From contig DBHE01000134.1 in assembly GCA_002296055.1 (NCBI GenBank), forward strand, positions 16,880 to 53,925: 37,046 bases of DNA, written 5' to 3'. This stretch comes from Pseudomonadaceae bacterium UBA836 (GTDB lineage Bacteria > Pseudomonadota > Gammaproteobacteria > Pseudomonadales > Pseudomonadaceae). The position numbers were made by a program, and so were the translations under genes. Numbering within the stretch: the stretch's first letter is position 1; every line of letters starts with the position of its first letter. Positions 1 to 7,766 of this stretch are shown one piece after another. Under the pieces are notes generated by a model that was not told where the DNA came from, searched no databases, and saw nothing but the letters and a program-made list of their open reading frames with translations.

Positions 1-279
1 ATCGGCGGTGCTGATGGCAACAGCGGAGAAGCCGAGCAGGTCGGCAGCCGGCGCTTCGCCAGCGTCATCATCATCGTCAGAGTCGCTGTTACAACCGGCC
101 AGCCCCAGGCCAAAGAAGCCCAGCGCAGCAGCACCGGCGCTGCCCTTAAGTACCTGGCGACGGGCCAGGCGGGCCTCCAGCACGCTGGAGAACAGCGGGT
201 TCATCTCACGGGTGCTCAATGGCTCATCCCCAGCCCCGTTGTCGACATACACCAGCTGATCACGTTGTTCGATGGACAT
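1..279 (-). CDS. PhoX-family phosphatase, N-terminal part (cut by window edge)
   Basis: Only the first 93 residues are in the window. Seen: a start ATG at 277-279 behind a strong AGGAAGGA ribosome site, a twin-arginine motif (ARRQVLKG, about residues 39-46), a hydrophobic stretch, and a lipobox-like LAGC, followed by an Asp-rich linker (SDSDDDDD) and the segment LLGFSAVAISTAD. Known: PhoX/DUF839 calcium-dependent alkaline phosphatases carry a Tat signal and a similar N-terminal block ending in GF.PV..STAD. Inference: a Tat-exported, possibly lipid-anchored, phosphate-scavenging phosphatase. The catalytic domain lies beyond the window, so family membership rests on the N-terminus alone. No convincing Pho box was found upstream. 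Confidence 0.72.
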   Translation of the reverse strand, partial: MSIEQRDQLVYVDNGAGDEPLSTREMNPLFSSVLEARLARRQVLKGSAGAAALGFFGLGLAGCNSDSDDDDDAGEAPAADLLGFSAVAISTAD

Positions 280-391
280 CGATTCCTTCCTCTCAGGTTT
301 TTTGGTTTGTTTGAAAACCCAAACAGGATGGCGAGCAAAAATGACAAGACGAGCCGAAAGCCATGAAGCTTTTATGGTAGTTGGCAGACAC

Positions 392-674
392 TAGGGTCTG
401 TTGACGTTTCGCTCACCCTCCTGTTGCAGCCTGTAAAGCCGCCAATCAAGGAGCGAGGAGCGTAGTTTGGTCACTCCAAATAAACGACGAGCGACGCGGA
501 GTGGCGGCTTTACAGGCGCAACCTCGGCGGCCCCACCCGCAGGGCCGGAGCCATTTTTCGGCCATGCTGCGTTGTCGGTCGCTTATGTGGAATGACCACA
601 CTGCGCTCCCTCCGTCTTGCCTGGCCGAAAAATGGCCTCCGGCAGGCGGGTGAACGAAACGTCAACAGACCCTA
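392..674. repeat. 283-bp MITE-like element with terminal inverted repeats and two large hairpins
   Basis: The ends at 392-418 and 648-674 are inverted repeats of 27 nt with one mismatch (TAGGGTCTGTTGACGTTTCG, then YTCACCC). Inside are two side-by-side hairpins. Hairpin 1 has arms 429-444 and 502-517; hairpin 2 has arms 545-564 and 622-642 with one bulge. Both enclose a 57-nt loop. The two loops are inverted, diverged copies of each other (38 of 57 positions identical by hand). The outermost dinucleotide at each end is TA, compatible with a TA target duplication. There is no coding capacity. It occupies most of the 460-bp gap between the PhoX-type gene and the kinase gene; the rest (280-391, 675-739) shows nothing clear except the PhoX ribosome site. 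Probably a non-autonomous mobile repeat. Confidence 0.8.
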
Positions 675-739
675 TGGTGACAGCTAGATGACAGGCGCAG
701 AGGCCCGTGCCAGAGCCTGGCATCCAGGCCGGCAGACTG

Positions 740-2479
740 TCAGCGACGGGGCGAGAGCAGGGTATCGAGCGAGGCGCGCAGCTTGCCCGCCTTGATCGGC
801 TTGTTGAGCACCGAAACGCCCAGCGCACGCGCGCCCTGGCGACAATCTTCGGTACGATCGGCGGTAATCATCAGCGCAGGCAGGTCCTCACCAAATTGCG
901 CACGCAGCGCCGCCAGCGCCTGAAGCCCCGTGCGGCCGCCGTCCAGATGGTAGTCGACCAGCGCCAGATCCGGCGCACGGCCCTGCAGGCAACTCAGCGC
1001 CTGTTCAAGGTCAGCGGCCGTCAGTACATCGGCGCCCCACTGCTGCAGCAGGCCCTGCATGCTCTGCAGCACCATCTGCTCGTTGTCGATCACCAACAGG
1101 CGGCGCCCCTGCAACGGCACCGCCAAATGCGCGCCCAAACTATTGCGCTGCTGCGTGGCCAGCGGCTGCCGGGCCAGCGGCACGCGCACGCTGAACACCG
1201 AACCGCGCCCCAGCCTGGAGCGCACCTGCACCTCGGCCTTGAGCAGGCGCGAGATACGCTCGACAATCGCCAGCCCCAGCCCCACGCCGCGGCGCTGTCC
1301 GGGCCGGTCGGTATCGAGCTGGTTAAACTCTTGGAAGATCCGGCGAAAGTGCGCCCGATCAATACCGCGCCCGGTATCCCAAACCTCGATCCACAGATCA
1401 CTGCCGCGCCGCCGACAACCAACCAGCACGCCACCGCTTTCGGTGTAGCGAATAGCGTTGCTGATAAAGTTGCGCAAAATGCGGCTCAGCAGACGAAAGT
1501 CCGTGTGCACGGCGTGGGCGCAGGAGCGGCCGCGCAGGCTCACGCCGGCGGCCTCGGCGACACTGCCAAATTCGCTGAGTAGTGGTTGCAGCAATTCATC
1601 AACGCTGCAATCGCTGTACTCGGGCTGCAGGTTCGGCTGATCCAGGCGCGAGATGTCCAGCAGGTCGCTAAGCATGTCCTCGGCACTTTCCAGTGCCGTA
1701 TGCGAGCGCTCCACCAGCAGCCGCGCGCTCTCGGGCAAGGCGATGTCGCCCAGGGTCGCCATCAGCAAGCGCGCGGCGTTCAGCGGCTGCAGCAGGTCGT
1801 GGCTGGCCGCGGCGAGATAACGATCTTTGCTGCGATTGGCCTGCTCGGCGGCATCACGCGCCTTGCGTAACTCACCTTGGGTGCGCTCGTGCTCGATGAT
1901 CTCGTAGCGCAGGCTCTCGTTCAGCCCCTCCAGCTCATGGGTGCGCTGCTGCACCCGCTGCTCCAGCTCATCGTTCAGTTGCTGCATGGCCAACTGCGCC
2001 TGCTTGCGCTCGGTCACATCGGCAACAAAGGCCTCAATCACGTGGTCGTTGGCGTCCGGGCGCAGCAGAATATTCATGCGCACGTCCATCAGAGTGCCAT
2101 CGGCGCGCGCCAGCCTGGTCTCGTAGCCGGTCAGCTCACCCTTGCGCAGCAATTGCTGACGGATACGCTGAAACTCAGACTCGCCGCCAATAAAGAACTG
2201 CCCACCCAAGGAGCCGCGCGCGGCCACCAGCTCCGCCGCCGACTGGTAGCCCAGCATGCGCGCCAGCGACCGGTTAGCCATGCGCAAGCCATCGGCCAGA
2301 CTGGCCTGAAAGATCCCGTGCACCGCGTTCTCGAACAACCACTTGTAGCGATTGCGCTCCGCTTCCAGCTCCTCCAGCCGGGCCAGCAGCTCAGGGTAGT
2401 AGCTCTTGCGCGATGACTGCGACCCCAACCCGAGTAGCCCGGTGAGCACATCCCGGCGCGGGTCAGAGGGCCTCGGCAT
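740..2479 (-). CDS. ercS: NahK/ErcS-type hybrid sensor histidine kinase/response regulator
   Basis: 579 residues, soluble, with no membrane segments. Domains in order: N-terminal coiled coil (about 30-46), PAS (about 46-160), coiled coil (160-220), HisKA with the H box ASHDLLQP (phospho-acceptor His227), HATPase with N box around Asn341, G1 box DTGRG (368-372) and G2 box GVGLGLAIV (398-406), then a receiver domain with acidic pocket DNE (465-467), phospho-acceptor Asp509 and Lys560. The H box and layout match the NahK/ErcS family, whose members control biofilm and ethanol-oxidation circuits in Pseudomonas. The start ATG overlaps the end of the upstream alcohol dehydrogenase gene by 17 nt, so the two are very likely co-transcribed and translationally coupled. 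That link favours ErcS over NahK. The fused receiver suggests a phosphorelay through an Hpt protein not seen here. Confidence 0.85.
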   Translation of the reverse strand: MPRPSDPRRDVLTGLLGLGSQSSRKSYYPELLARLEELEAERNRYKWLFENAVHGIFQASLADGLRMANRSLARMLGYQSAAELVAARGSLGGQFFIGGESEFQRIRQQLLRKGELTGYETRLARADGTLMDVRMNILLRPDANDHVIEAFVADVTERKQAQLAMQQLNDELEQRVQQRTHELEGLNESLRYEIIEHERTQGELRKARDAAEQANRSKDRYLAAASHDLLQPLNAARLLMATLGDIALPESARLLVERSHTALESAEDMLSDLLDISRLDQPNLQPEYSDCSVDELLQPLLSEFGSVAEAAGVSLRGRSCAHAVHTDFRLLSRILRNFISNAIRYTESGGVLVGCRRRGSDLWIEVWDTGRGIDRAHFRRIFQEFNQLDTDRPGQRRGVGLGLAIVERISRLLKAEVQVRSRLGRGSVFSVRVPLARQPLATQQRNSLGAHLAVPLQGRRLLVIDNEQMVLQSMQGLLQQWGADVLTAADLEQALSCLQGRAPDLALVDYHLDGGRTGLQALAALRAQFGEDLPALMITADRTEDCRQGARALGVSVLNKPIKAGKLRASLDTLLSPRR

Positions 2480-3626
2480 AGACGACCTCGACGTCCTTCA
2501 GACTGGACTCGCGCGGGTTGGTCAGAATGCACGGATCATCCATCGCGTGCAGCGACAGGGTGCGCAGATCACTGGTGCTTACCCCGTGCATGCGCAGACT
2601 CTGGTGGAAACCCATGGCCTGCTTCAGATCGATCAGATGCTGGATCAGGCGCTCACGTATCTGCGGCGTGGTCAGCCCGCGGGTGTCGATATCCAGCGCA
2701 TTGGCGATCACCTTGAAGCGCTCCGGCGCGGCGTCAAAGTTAAAGGCCACCACGTGTTCAACCAGAATGGCGTTGCACAGCCCGTGCGGCAGATCGAGAA
2801 AGCCGCCGAGGCTGTGGGACATGGCGTGCACGGCGCCAAGAATAGCGTTGGAGAAGGCCAACCCCGCCTGCAGGCTGCCCAGCATGATCTGCTCACGCAC
2901 GGCCAGGTCCTGCGGGTTGCGCATCATATTGACCAGATTGGCGTTGAGCAAGCGCATGGCCTCAAGCGCATGGGCATCGGTCATCGGTCCGCTGCCGGTC
3001 GATACAAAAGCCTCAATGGCATGCACCATGGCGTCGATACCAGTACAGGCCGACAGAAAGGTGTCCATGGTGGAGGTGGTTTCCGGGTCGATCAGCGACA
3101 CATCCGGCACCACCGCCTTGCTGATGATGGAAAACTTCACCTTCTCCTGCTGATCGGAAATGATCACAAACTGCGAGACATCGGCCGAGGTGCCGGCGGT
3201 GGTCGGAATGCAGATCAGCGGGGGGATGGGCGCACGAATGGTGTCCACCCCTTCAAAGGTCAGGATATGCCTGTCATGGGCCACCGCAATACCAATGGCC
3301 TTGGCGCAATCAATCGGGCTGCCGCCGCCAATCGCCACAATCACGTTGCAGCCAGCAGCGCGGTATACCTCAGCGCCGTGCATCACCTCTTCAGTACGCG
3401 GGTTAGCCGATACCTGGGTGAAGAGCACATAGTCGATGCCCTGCTCCTGCAGACTTTCCTCCACATCCATCACCCAGCCAGCGGCCTGCACGCCTGGGTC
3501 CGACACCAGCAATACCTTGCGGGCACCAAAGGTGGAGGCGTAATTGGCGACTGTCTTGCGCGAGCCGGCGCCGAAAATAATCTCGGGAGTAACAAACTTG
3601 CGCAACTGACTGACATCGTAGGACAT
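2463..3626 (-). CDS. ercA: Iron-containing (group III) alcohol dehydrogenase, ErcA-like
   Basis: 387 residues from the ATG at 3624-3626; an in-frame start 60 nt further upstream is possible but would add a non-conserved extension. Seen: NAD(P)-binding GGGSPIDCAK (about 100-109), TTAGTSAD (142-149), and the metal ligands of the family: Asp198 and His202 in GIDAMVHAIE, His267 in GAVHAMSH, His281 in LPHG. Known: these enzymes oxidise or reduce alcohols and aldehydes with NAD(P) using a bound divalent metal. ErcA of P. aeruginosa is encoded next to ErcS and is needed for regulation of ethanol oxidation rather than bulk catabolism. The same arrangement here supports that role. An A-rich ACAACAACAAC motif lies 14 nt upstream of the start (see separate entry). 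Confidence 0.9.
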   Translation of the reverse strand: MSYDVSQLRKFVTPEIIFGAGSRKTVANYASTFGARKVLLVSDPGVQAAGWVMDVEESLQEQGIDYVLFTQVSANPRTEEVMHGAEVYRAAGCNVIVAIGGGSPIDCAKAIGIAVAHDRHILTFEGVDTIRAPIPPLICIPTTAGTSADVSQFVIISDQQEKVKFSIISKAVVPDVSLIDPETTSTMDTFLSACTGIDAMVHAIEAFVSTGSGPMTDAHALEAMRLLNANLVNMMRNPQDLAVREQIMLGSLQAGLAFSNAILGAVHAMSHSLGGFLDLPHGLCNAILVEHVVAFNFDAAPERFKVIANALDIDTRGLTTPQIRERLIQHLIDLKQAMGFHQSLRMHGVSTSDLRTLSLHAMDDPCILTNPRESSLKDVEVVYAEAL

Positions 3627-3640
3627 GCTCTGGCATCCGC

Positions 3641-3651
3641 GTTGTTGTTGT
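3641..3651 (-). promoter_or_regulatory. CA-type Hfq/Crc motif ahead of ercA
   Basis: The minus strand reads ACAACAACAAC here, ending 14 nt before the ercA ATG. It contains AACAACAA, which fits the AANAANAA motif bound by Hfq with Crc on catabolite-repressed messages in Pseudomonas. The function is inferred from motif and position. Confidence 0.5.
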
Positions 3652-3715
3652 AATGCTGCGGGCTCAATAAGGCGTTGTAGAGCCACACAGGCGGTCCCGG
3701 CAGACTACCCCAAAG

Positions 3716-3739
3716 TCAGGCGCTTTATAAGCTGCCTGA
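3716..3739. promoter_or_regulatory. 24-bp imperfect palindrome in the ercA/NosR-like divergent gap
   Basis: The sequence starts TCAGGC and ends GCCTGA, with an AT-rich middle (CTTTATAAG) that is nearly self-complementary. It sits in the 217-bp gap between two divergently transcribed genes, as expected for a dimeric regulator's operator. The regulator is unknown; the LuxR-type ErbR/AgmR regulator of ethanol oxidation is one candidate. Confidence 0.4.
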
Positions 3740-3821
3740 GCGCGAACTAAGACTGAAGTAGCAATGGCTCAGCCCCTAAGTTGCATGGCTCCGCCACCCC
3801 ACTGCTCGCCAGCATGGAGAC

Positions 3822-3831
3822 ACAACAACAA
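3822..3831 (+). promoter_or_regulatory. CA-type Hfq/Crc motif ahead of the NosR-like gene
   Basis: ACAACAACAA runs directly into the ribosome site (AAGGAT) 12 nt before the ATG at 3844. It matches AANAANAA. Hfq bound here would cover the ribosome site, the usual way Crc/Hfq represses translation. Confidence 0.5.
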
Positions 3832-3843
3832 GGATGATTCGCC

Positions 3844-5976
3844 ATGTCTGTGCGCCGCCAATCGGCCCGGCACCTGCTGCTGGCCTGCCTGCTATGTCTG
3901 CTCAGCTCCGCTCTGCATGCCGAGGGCCAGGAGACGGCTGACTGGCAGACAGCGGTACAGCAGCTGTTCCCCAGTGCCACCCGCCTGGTAGAGAAGCAGG
4001 GAACACCACCGGTCTATCAAGCCTTTCAGCTCGACCAATTGCTCGGCTACGCCTTCGAATCCACCGACTACTCAGCCCTGCAGGGCTTTGGCGGCAAACC
4101 CATCCGCCTGCTGATCGGCCTGACGCCAGAGGGCAAGCTGACCGGCGTTACCGTGCTGTCACATCATGAGCCGGTGTTTTTGCACGGTATGGGCGAACAG
4201 CCGCTGTTCGACTTTACTGCCCAGTACGCTGGCCGCAACATCGCCACACCTATCGTCGTGGGCAGCCAGCATGGGGGCACGGCAGACGGTGACAGCGTCA
4301 GCTATATCGACGGCGTCGCCAAGGCCACGGTGTCCGTCGTCATTCTCAACGAAACCGTGCTGCAGTCCGCCATGACAGTAGCCCGTGCCCTGCTGCCGGA
4401 CTTCATCCAAGGGCCGCAGGCCATCGCCCGGCAGGACGTATTCACCCCGCTCGACTGGCAGCAACTGACCTCGCGCGGGCTGGTGCAACATTGGCAGCTC
4501 GATGCGGCCAGCGTGGAGAGCGCGCTAGGCAACAGCCTGGCCTTCTACCCGAGCTTGCCAGGCACTGCGGATCAGCCCTTTAGTGAGCTGTACCTTGCCT
4601 ACCTGAACACCCCCATGAGCGGACGCAATCTGCTGGGCGACAACGCTTTTAATCAACTGCAGGAAGAGCTGCAGCCTGGCGAACATGCGCTGCTGGTGAT
4701 GTCACGCGGACGCTACGGCCACGTGCCAGACGACTTTATCCCAGCCACGGCGCCCAGCCGCATCACGCTGCTGCAGCATGGCCTGGCAATTGAGCTGCAC
4801 GACATGAACTTCAACAACGGCAACCTGCTGCCGCTGCTGCCCGTGTCGGGCGATGACTGGCAAGCCCATATCTTTCGCATCAAAACACATGCTGCCTTCA
4901 ACCCGGTTGACCCGACTGCCCTGCAACTCAACGTCACCCTGCGCCGCAACCCACTCAGCGAGCAGTTTGCGCAGTTCGAGCAGCCCCTGGTCTTGAACCC
5001 GGAGTTGTTCGAGATCAGCGCCCCGCCAGTGAGCGCTACTCCGGCTCCGATCTGGCTGCAGATGTGGCAGCAGCGCTCCTGGCAGATTGGCACCCTGCTA
5101 CTGGCGCTGACTTTGGTCAGCCTGGTGTTTGTGCGCCAGCATCAAATCAGCCGCCACCCACGCGCTTTCCACGTTCTGCGCGGCGGCTTGTTGCTGTTCA
5201 CGTTGCTATTTATCGGCTTTTACGCCCAGGGCCAGCTGTCGGTAGTGAATATCTTGACCCTGCTGCTGGCCATCAAGGATGGCTTTGATATTCGTGTCTT
5301 TTTGCTCGACCCGGTGATCTTCATTCTCTGGACCTTCACCTTTATCAGCCTGTTTCTCTGGGGTCGCGGCCTGTTCTGCGGCTGGCTCTGCCCCTTTGGC
5401 GCGCTGCAGGAAATGGTCAGTTGGGTGGCAAAAAAACTGCGCCTGCGTCAGTGGAAAGTCAGCGAACGCTGGCACCGTCGTCTGCAGTGGCTTAAGTACG
5501 CGATCCTGCTGGTGCTGATCTGCTGCGCCCTCTACTCACTGACGCTGGCCGAGCGCCTTGCCGAGGTAGAACCGTTCAAAACTTCGATCACCCTGGGCTT
5601 TGTACGGACCTGGCCGTTCGTGCTGTACGCCGTGTTGCTGCTGGGCGTCGGCCTGTTTGTGCACAAGTTTTACTGCCGCTACGTCTGCCCGCTCGGAGCG
5701 GGCCTGGCGATCCTTGGCAGGCTGCGGCTGTTCTCCTGGCTGACGCGCATCAAAGCCTGCGGCCAACCCTGCCAGCACTGCCACAACAAATGCGAGATCG
5801 GCGCCATCAAGCGCAGTGGCGCCATCGACTACGACGAGTGCATCCAGTGCCTGGAATGCATCGTGATACTGAATAACGAGGATCAGTGCGTAGACGCCAT
5901 CCGCGCACGCAAGCAGGCCGCGCGGGCCAAACGTGCCGACAATGTCATCGTCAGCGACTGGGCACCCCAGCGCTGA
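3844..5976 (+). CDS. NosR/NirI-like flavin- and Fe-S-binding membrane protein
   Basis: 710 residues. Seen: a Sec signal peptide (1-26), a periplasmic FMN-binding domain (about 60-190) with the motif DGVAKATVS (156-164; Thr162 would carry covalent FMN added by ApbE), a long periplasmic middle, about five membrane helices between 410 and 610, two CxxxCP motifs (C512/C516 and C611/C615), and a C-terminal ferredoxin-like region with clustered cysteines (about 639-676). This is the NosR/NirI architecture, which passes electrons from quinol across the membrane to nitrous oxide reductase or a nitrite-related target. There are no nos or nir genes nearby. The neighbours are an alcohol dehydrogenase (divergent) and a cupin gene 33 nt downstream, so it may serve another electron route. 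The second ferredoxin motif looks incomplete (C..C..C then VILNN), so only one cluster may be fully liganded. Confidence 0.85.
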   Translation: MSVRRQSARHLLLACLLCLLSSALHAEGQETADWQTAVQQLFPSATRLVEKQGTPPVYQAFQLDQLLGYAFESTDYSALQGFGGKPIRLLIGLTPEGKLTGVTVLSHHEPVFLHGMGEQPLFDFTAQYAGRNIATPIVVGSQHGGTADGDSVSYIDGVAKATVSVVILNETVLQSAMTVARALLPDFIQGPQAIARQDVFTPLDWQQLTSRGLVQHWQLDAASVESALGNSLAFYPSLPGTADQPFSELYLAYLNTPMSGRNLLGDNAFNQLQEELQPGEHALLVMSRGRYGHVPDDFIPATAPSRITLLQHGLAIELHDMNFNNGNLLPLLPVSGDDWQAHIFRIKTHAAFNPVDPTALQLNVTLRRNPLSEQFAQFEQPLVLNPELFEISAPPVSATPAPIWLQMWQQRSWQIGTLLLALTLVSLVFVRQHQISRHPRAFHVLRGGLLLFTLLFIGFYAQGQLSVVNILTLLLAIKDGFDIRVFLLDPVIFILWTFTFISLFLWGRGLFCGWLCPFGALQEMVSWVAKKLRLRQWKVSERWHRRLQWLKYAILLVLICCALYSLTLAERLAEVEPFKTSITLGFVRTWPFVLYAVLLLGVGLFVHKFYCRYVCPLGAGLAILGRLRLFSWLTRIKACGQPCQHCHNKCEIGAIKRSGAIDYDECIQCLECIVILNNEDQCVDAIRARKQAARAKRADNVIVSDWAPQR

Positions 5977-5988
5977 ACCAGCAGCACC

Positions 5989-5999
5989 ACAACAACAAA
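5989..5999 (+). promoter_or_regulatory. CA-type Hfq/Crc motif ahead of the cupin gene
   Basis: ACAACAACAAA followed by GGA, 10-20 nt before the GTG start at 6010. It repeats the leader design of the gene before it, so the two genes may be repressed together at the translational level. Confidence 0.45.
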
Positions 6000-6009
6000 G
6001 GACGTCACC

Positions 6010-6438
6010 GTGAAAAATCTGGACCTGAACCACATACGCTGGAGCCAACTGCCGGGCTTCGATAATTTCGACTACTGCGTACTGAGTGTCGATCGCCCCA
6101 ACAAGCTGGTCGATGTGCTGTTCCACTTCCACGAGAACGACCCGATCGTGCTGCACCGCCATTGCGCGGTAAACCACACCTTTGTCATCAGTGGCGAGCA
6201 CCGCCTGTTCCACGCCAACGGTGAGCTCAAGGAAGTTCGCCCCACCGGCAGCTATACCATCAGCCAGCCGGACACCACGCCGCACCGCGAATGCGGCGGC
6301 GAAGGCGGCACCTTGGTGCTGTTCAGCATTCGCGGTACAGAGGGCGTCATGTACGAGATTCTGGATGATCAGGAGAACCTGATTGCCGTGTTCGACATGG
6401 ATACCTTTGCGGCGCTGCACGCAGCAAACGCGCTGTAA
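6010..6438 (+). CDS. Small cupin-fold protein
   Basis: 142 residues from a GTG start with AAAGGA 7 nt upstream. Seen: a single cupin domain with metal-ligand signature HRHCAVNHTFVISGEH (about 43-58) and a second motif around PHRE (about 94-97), ending in a short helix. Known: related single-domain cupins include ChrR-like anti-sigma domains and acetylacetone-cleaving dioxygenases of the Dke1 type, which bind iron or zinc by three histidines. The gene lies 33 nt behind the NosR-like gene on the same strand and is probably in its operon. Substrate unknown; an enzyme acting on a small carbonyl compound or a metal-sensing regulator both fit. Confidence 0.7.
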   Translation: MKNLDLNHIRWSQLPGFDNFDYCVLSVDRPNKLVDVLFHFHENDPIVLHRHCAVNHTFVISGEHRLFHANGELKEVRPTGSYTISQPDTTPHRECGGEGGTLVLFSIRGTEGVMYEILDDQENLIAVFDMDTFAALHAANAL

Positions 6439-6469
6439 CACATTGACCGGGCCCAGCAGAGCGCCGCGC

Positions 6470-6497
6470 TTGAGCCCTCCTCCGTGGCTGCTAGAAT
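6470..6497 (+). promoter_or_regulatory. Sigma-70-type promoter for the DUF2218 gene
   Basis: TTGAGC at 6470-6475, 16-nt spacer, TAGAAT at 6492-6497. The start codon follows at 6525 with GGAGAG as ribosome site, giving a leader of about 20 nt. The gene therefore appears to be transcribed independently of the cupin gene. Confidence 0.6.
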
Positions 6498-6524
6498 GCT
6501 GGCTTTTCAGCGGAGAGAGTCGGC

Positions 6525-6821
6525 ATGCCCGCCAAGCAAGCTCAGGTCAGCACCACCCACGCCAGCCGTTATATCAACCGGCTGTGCAAGCACTTTGCCC
6601 ACAAGGTGGACTCCACCTGGGACGAACAGCAGGGTGTGACCGACTTTCCGTTCGGCCGCTGCGTGATGCAGGCCGACGCCGCGCAACTGGCCCTGCACTG
6701 CACGGCCGATGATGACACGCAGCTTGAGCGCGTGTGCTGGGTGGTAACCGACCACCTGGAGCGCTTCTCGGTGGCGGTGGAGCAAGGCGAGGCCTTGAGT
6801 GTGGAATGGCAGGCGGCCTGA
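6525..6821 (+). CDS. DUF2218 domain protein
   Basis: 98 residues covering one DUF2218 domain: start TTHASRYINRLCKHFAHK, central FPFGRCVM with LALHCTA, and C-terminal VVTDHLERF followed by a V.W ending. The domain is uncharacterised, but its genes are often found beside siderophore and iron-uptake genes, as here, where the gene faces the binding-protein gene of an iron ABC transporter across 27 nt. Its His and Cys residues (HASRY, CKHFAHK, HCTA) could bind metal, but that is speculation. Ribosome site GGAGAG. Confidence 0.78.
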   Translation: MPAKQAQVSTTHASRYINRLCKHFAHKVDSTWDEQQGVTDFPFGRCVMQADAAQLALHCTADDDTQLERVCWVVTDHLERFSVAVEQGEALSVEWQAA

Positions 6822-6830
6822 ACCGCCTGC
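6809..6830. terminator. GC-rich hairpin between convergent genes
   Basis: An 8-bp perfect stem (GCAGGCGG / CCGCCTGC) with a 6-nt loop that contains part of the DUF2218 stop codon. No U-tract follows on either strand, so intrinsic termination would be weak. Confidence 0.35.
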
Positions 6831-6848
6831 ACTGTCAAAACCTGAGGG

Positions 6849-7766
6849 TTATTGACTCGCGCTGGCCTTGACCAGGTTTTCCACGTCATCAATTACCTGC
6901 ATGGCGGCCAGCGGGCCACCAACAGAAGTCCATAGCGAGCCGTCTACCGGCGCCATCTGGCCAGACTGCACCGCGCCCAGCTGCTGAAATGCCGGCGTAT
7001 CACGCGCCTGACTCAGTGCCTCGGCGGCCTCACCGGTACCCGCCAGGGTGCCCACCACCAGCCAATCCGCATCCAGCAGATCCAGCGACTCCAGACTCAG
7101 CGCCTGTGAATGGGTGAAGCCGGGCTGGCGCTGCTGCTCGGGGCGCACAAAGCCCAACTCCTTGACGACCTGGCTGGCGAAGGAGTCCTCCAGCATGTAC
7201 ACCGGCCCCTTGGGGTTCCAACGCACAATGCTCATGGTCTGGCCCTGCTCAGCAGCCAGCGCTTCACGCGCCTGCTGCACGCGAGTCTGGTAGCTCGCGG
7301 TAAAGGCATCAGCGGCCTCCGGCTCGCCCAGTACGTTGGCGATCAGCTGCAGGCTGTCCTGCCAGGGCTCGCCGGGTTTGGCGGTAACCACGGTTGGCGC
7401 AATAGCGCGATACAGCTCCAGCGTCTCGGGGCGATCGGTTGCGGTGAGGATGAGATCAGGCTGCAGTTCGAGCAGCAGCTCAGAGTTGACGTTGCCCAGG
7501 TCACCGATGATATCGATCTGTGGCGCGCGCTCGTTCAGATAGCCCGGCACACCGCTCTGACCGCGTCCGTTAACGGTGCCAATCGGCGTTTTGCCGAGCG
7601 CCAGCATGGCGTCCAGATCCAGCTCGCTCAGCGCCACAACGCGTTGCGGCTGGTCAGGCACTTCGACCGTTTCACCATAGGCATCAGTCACAGTGCGGGC
7701 TTGAGCCGGCAATGCACAAAGCAGCAGGGCTGCTGCGGCAACAAAACCCTTGAGTAGTTCAGACAT
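6849..7766 (-). CDS. Periplasmic iron-siderophore binding protein (FecB/BtuF class)
   Basis: 305 residues. Signal peptide of about 23 residues ending in ALPAQA, then TVTDAYGETVEVPDQPQRVVALSE, the N-terminal block of cluster-8 binding proteins. Further family blocks are LDLDAMLALGKTPIG, a LLLELQPDLILTA stretch, and a lobe-2 region with a long linking helix. It is the last gene of a five-gene minus-strand operon; its ATG overlaps the end of the ATPase gene by 8 nt. It should carry a ferric siderophore (or a related chelate) from the outer-membrane receptor to the FecCD-type permeases. No lipobox is seen, so it is expected to be free in the periplasm. The ligand cannot be read from sequence. Confidence 0.88.
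   Translation of the reverse strand: MSELLKGFVAAAALLLCALPAQARTVTDAYGETVEVPDQPQRVVALSELDLDAMLALGKTPIGTVNGRGQSGVPGYLNERAPQIDIIGDLGNVNSELLLELQPDLILTATDRPETLELYRAIAPTVVTAKPGEPWQDSLQLIANVLGEPEAADAFTASYQTRVQQAREALAAEQGQTMSIVRWNPKGPVYMLEDSFASQVVKELGFVRPEQQRQPGFTHSQALSLESLDLLDADWLVVGTLAGTGEAAEALSQARDTPAFQQLGAVQSGQMAPVDGSLWTSVGGPLAAMQVIDDVENLVKASASQ

Noticed and set aside
300..345. Pho box ahead of the PhoX-type gene
   Set aside because: One TTGTCAT is present on the minus strand but the second direct repeat at 11-nt spacing is absent.
707..1582. 291-codon open frame on the plus strand
   Set aside because: Antisense to the kinase gene, with a Gln/Arg/His-rich shadow-type composition. The same applies to the plus-strand frames at 17497-19077 and 27026-28531.
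3844..5976. Assignment as nosR, regulator of nitrous oxide reduction
   Set aside because: No nos genes adjoin it; only the architecture is shared, so no gene symbol is given.
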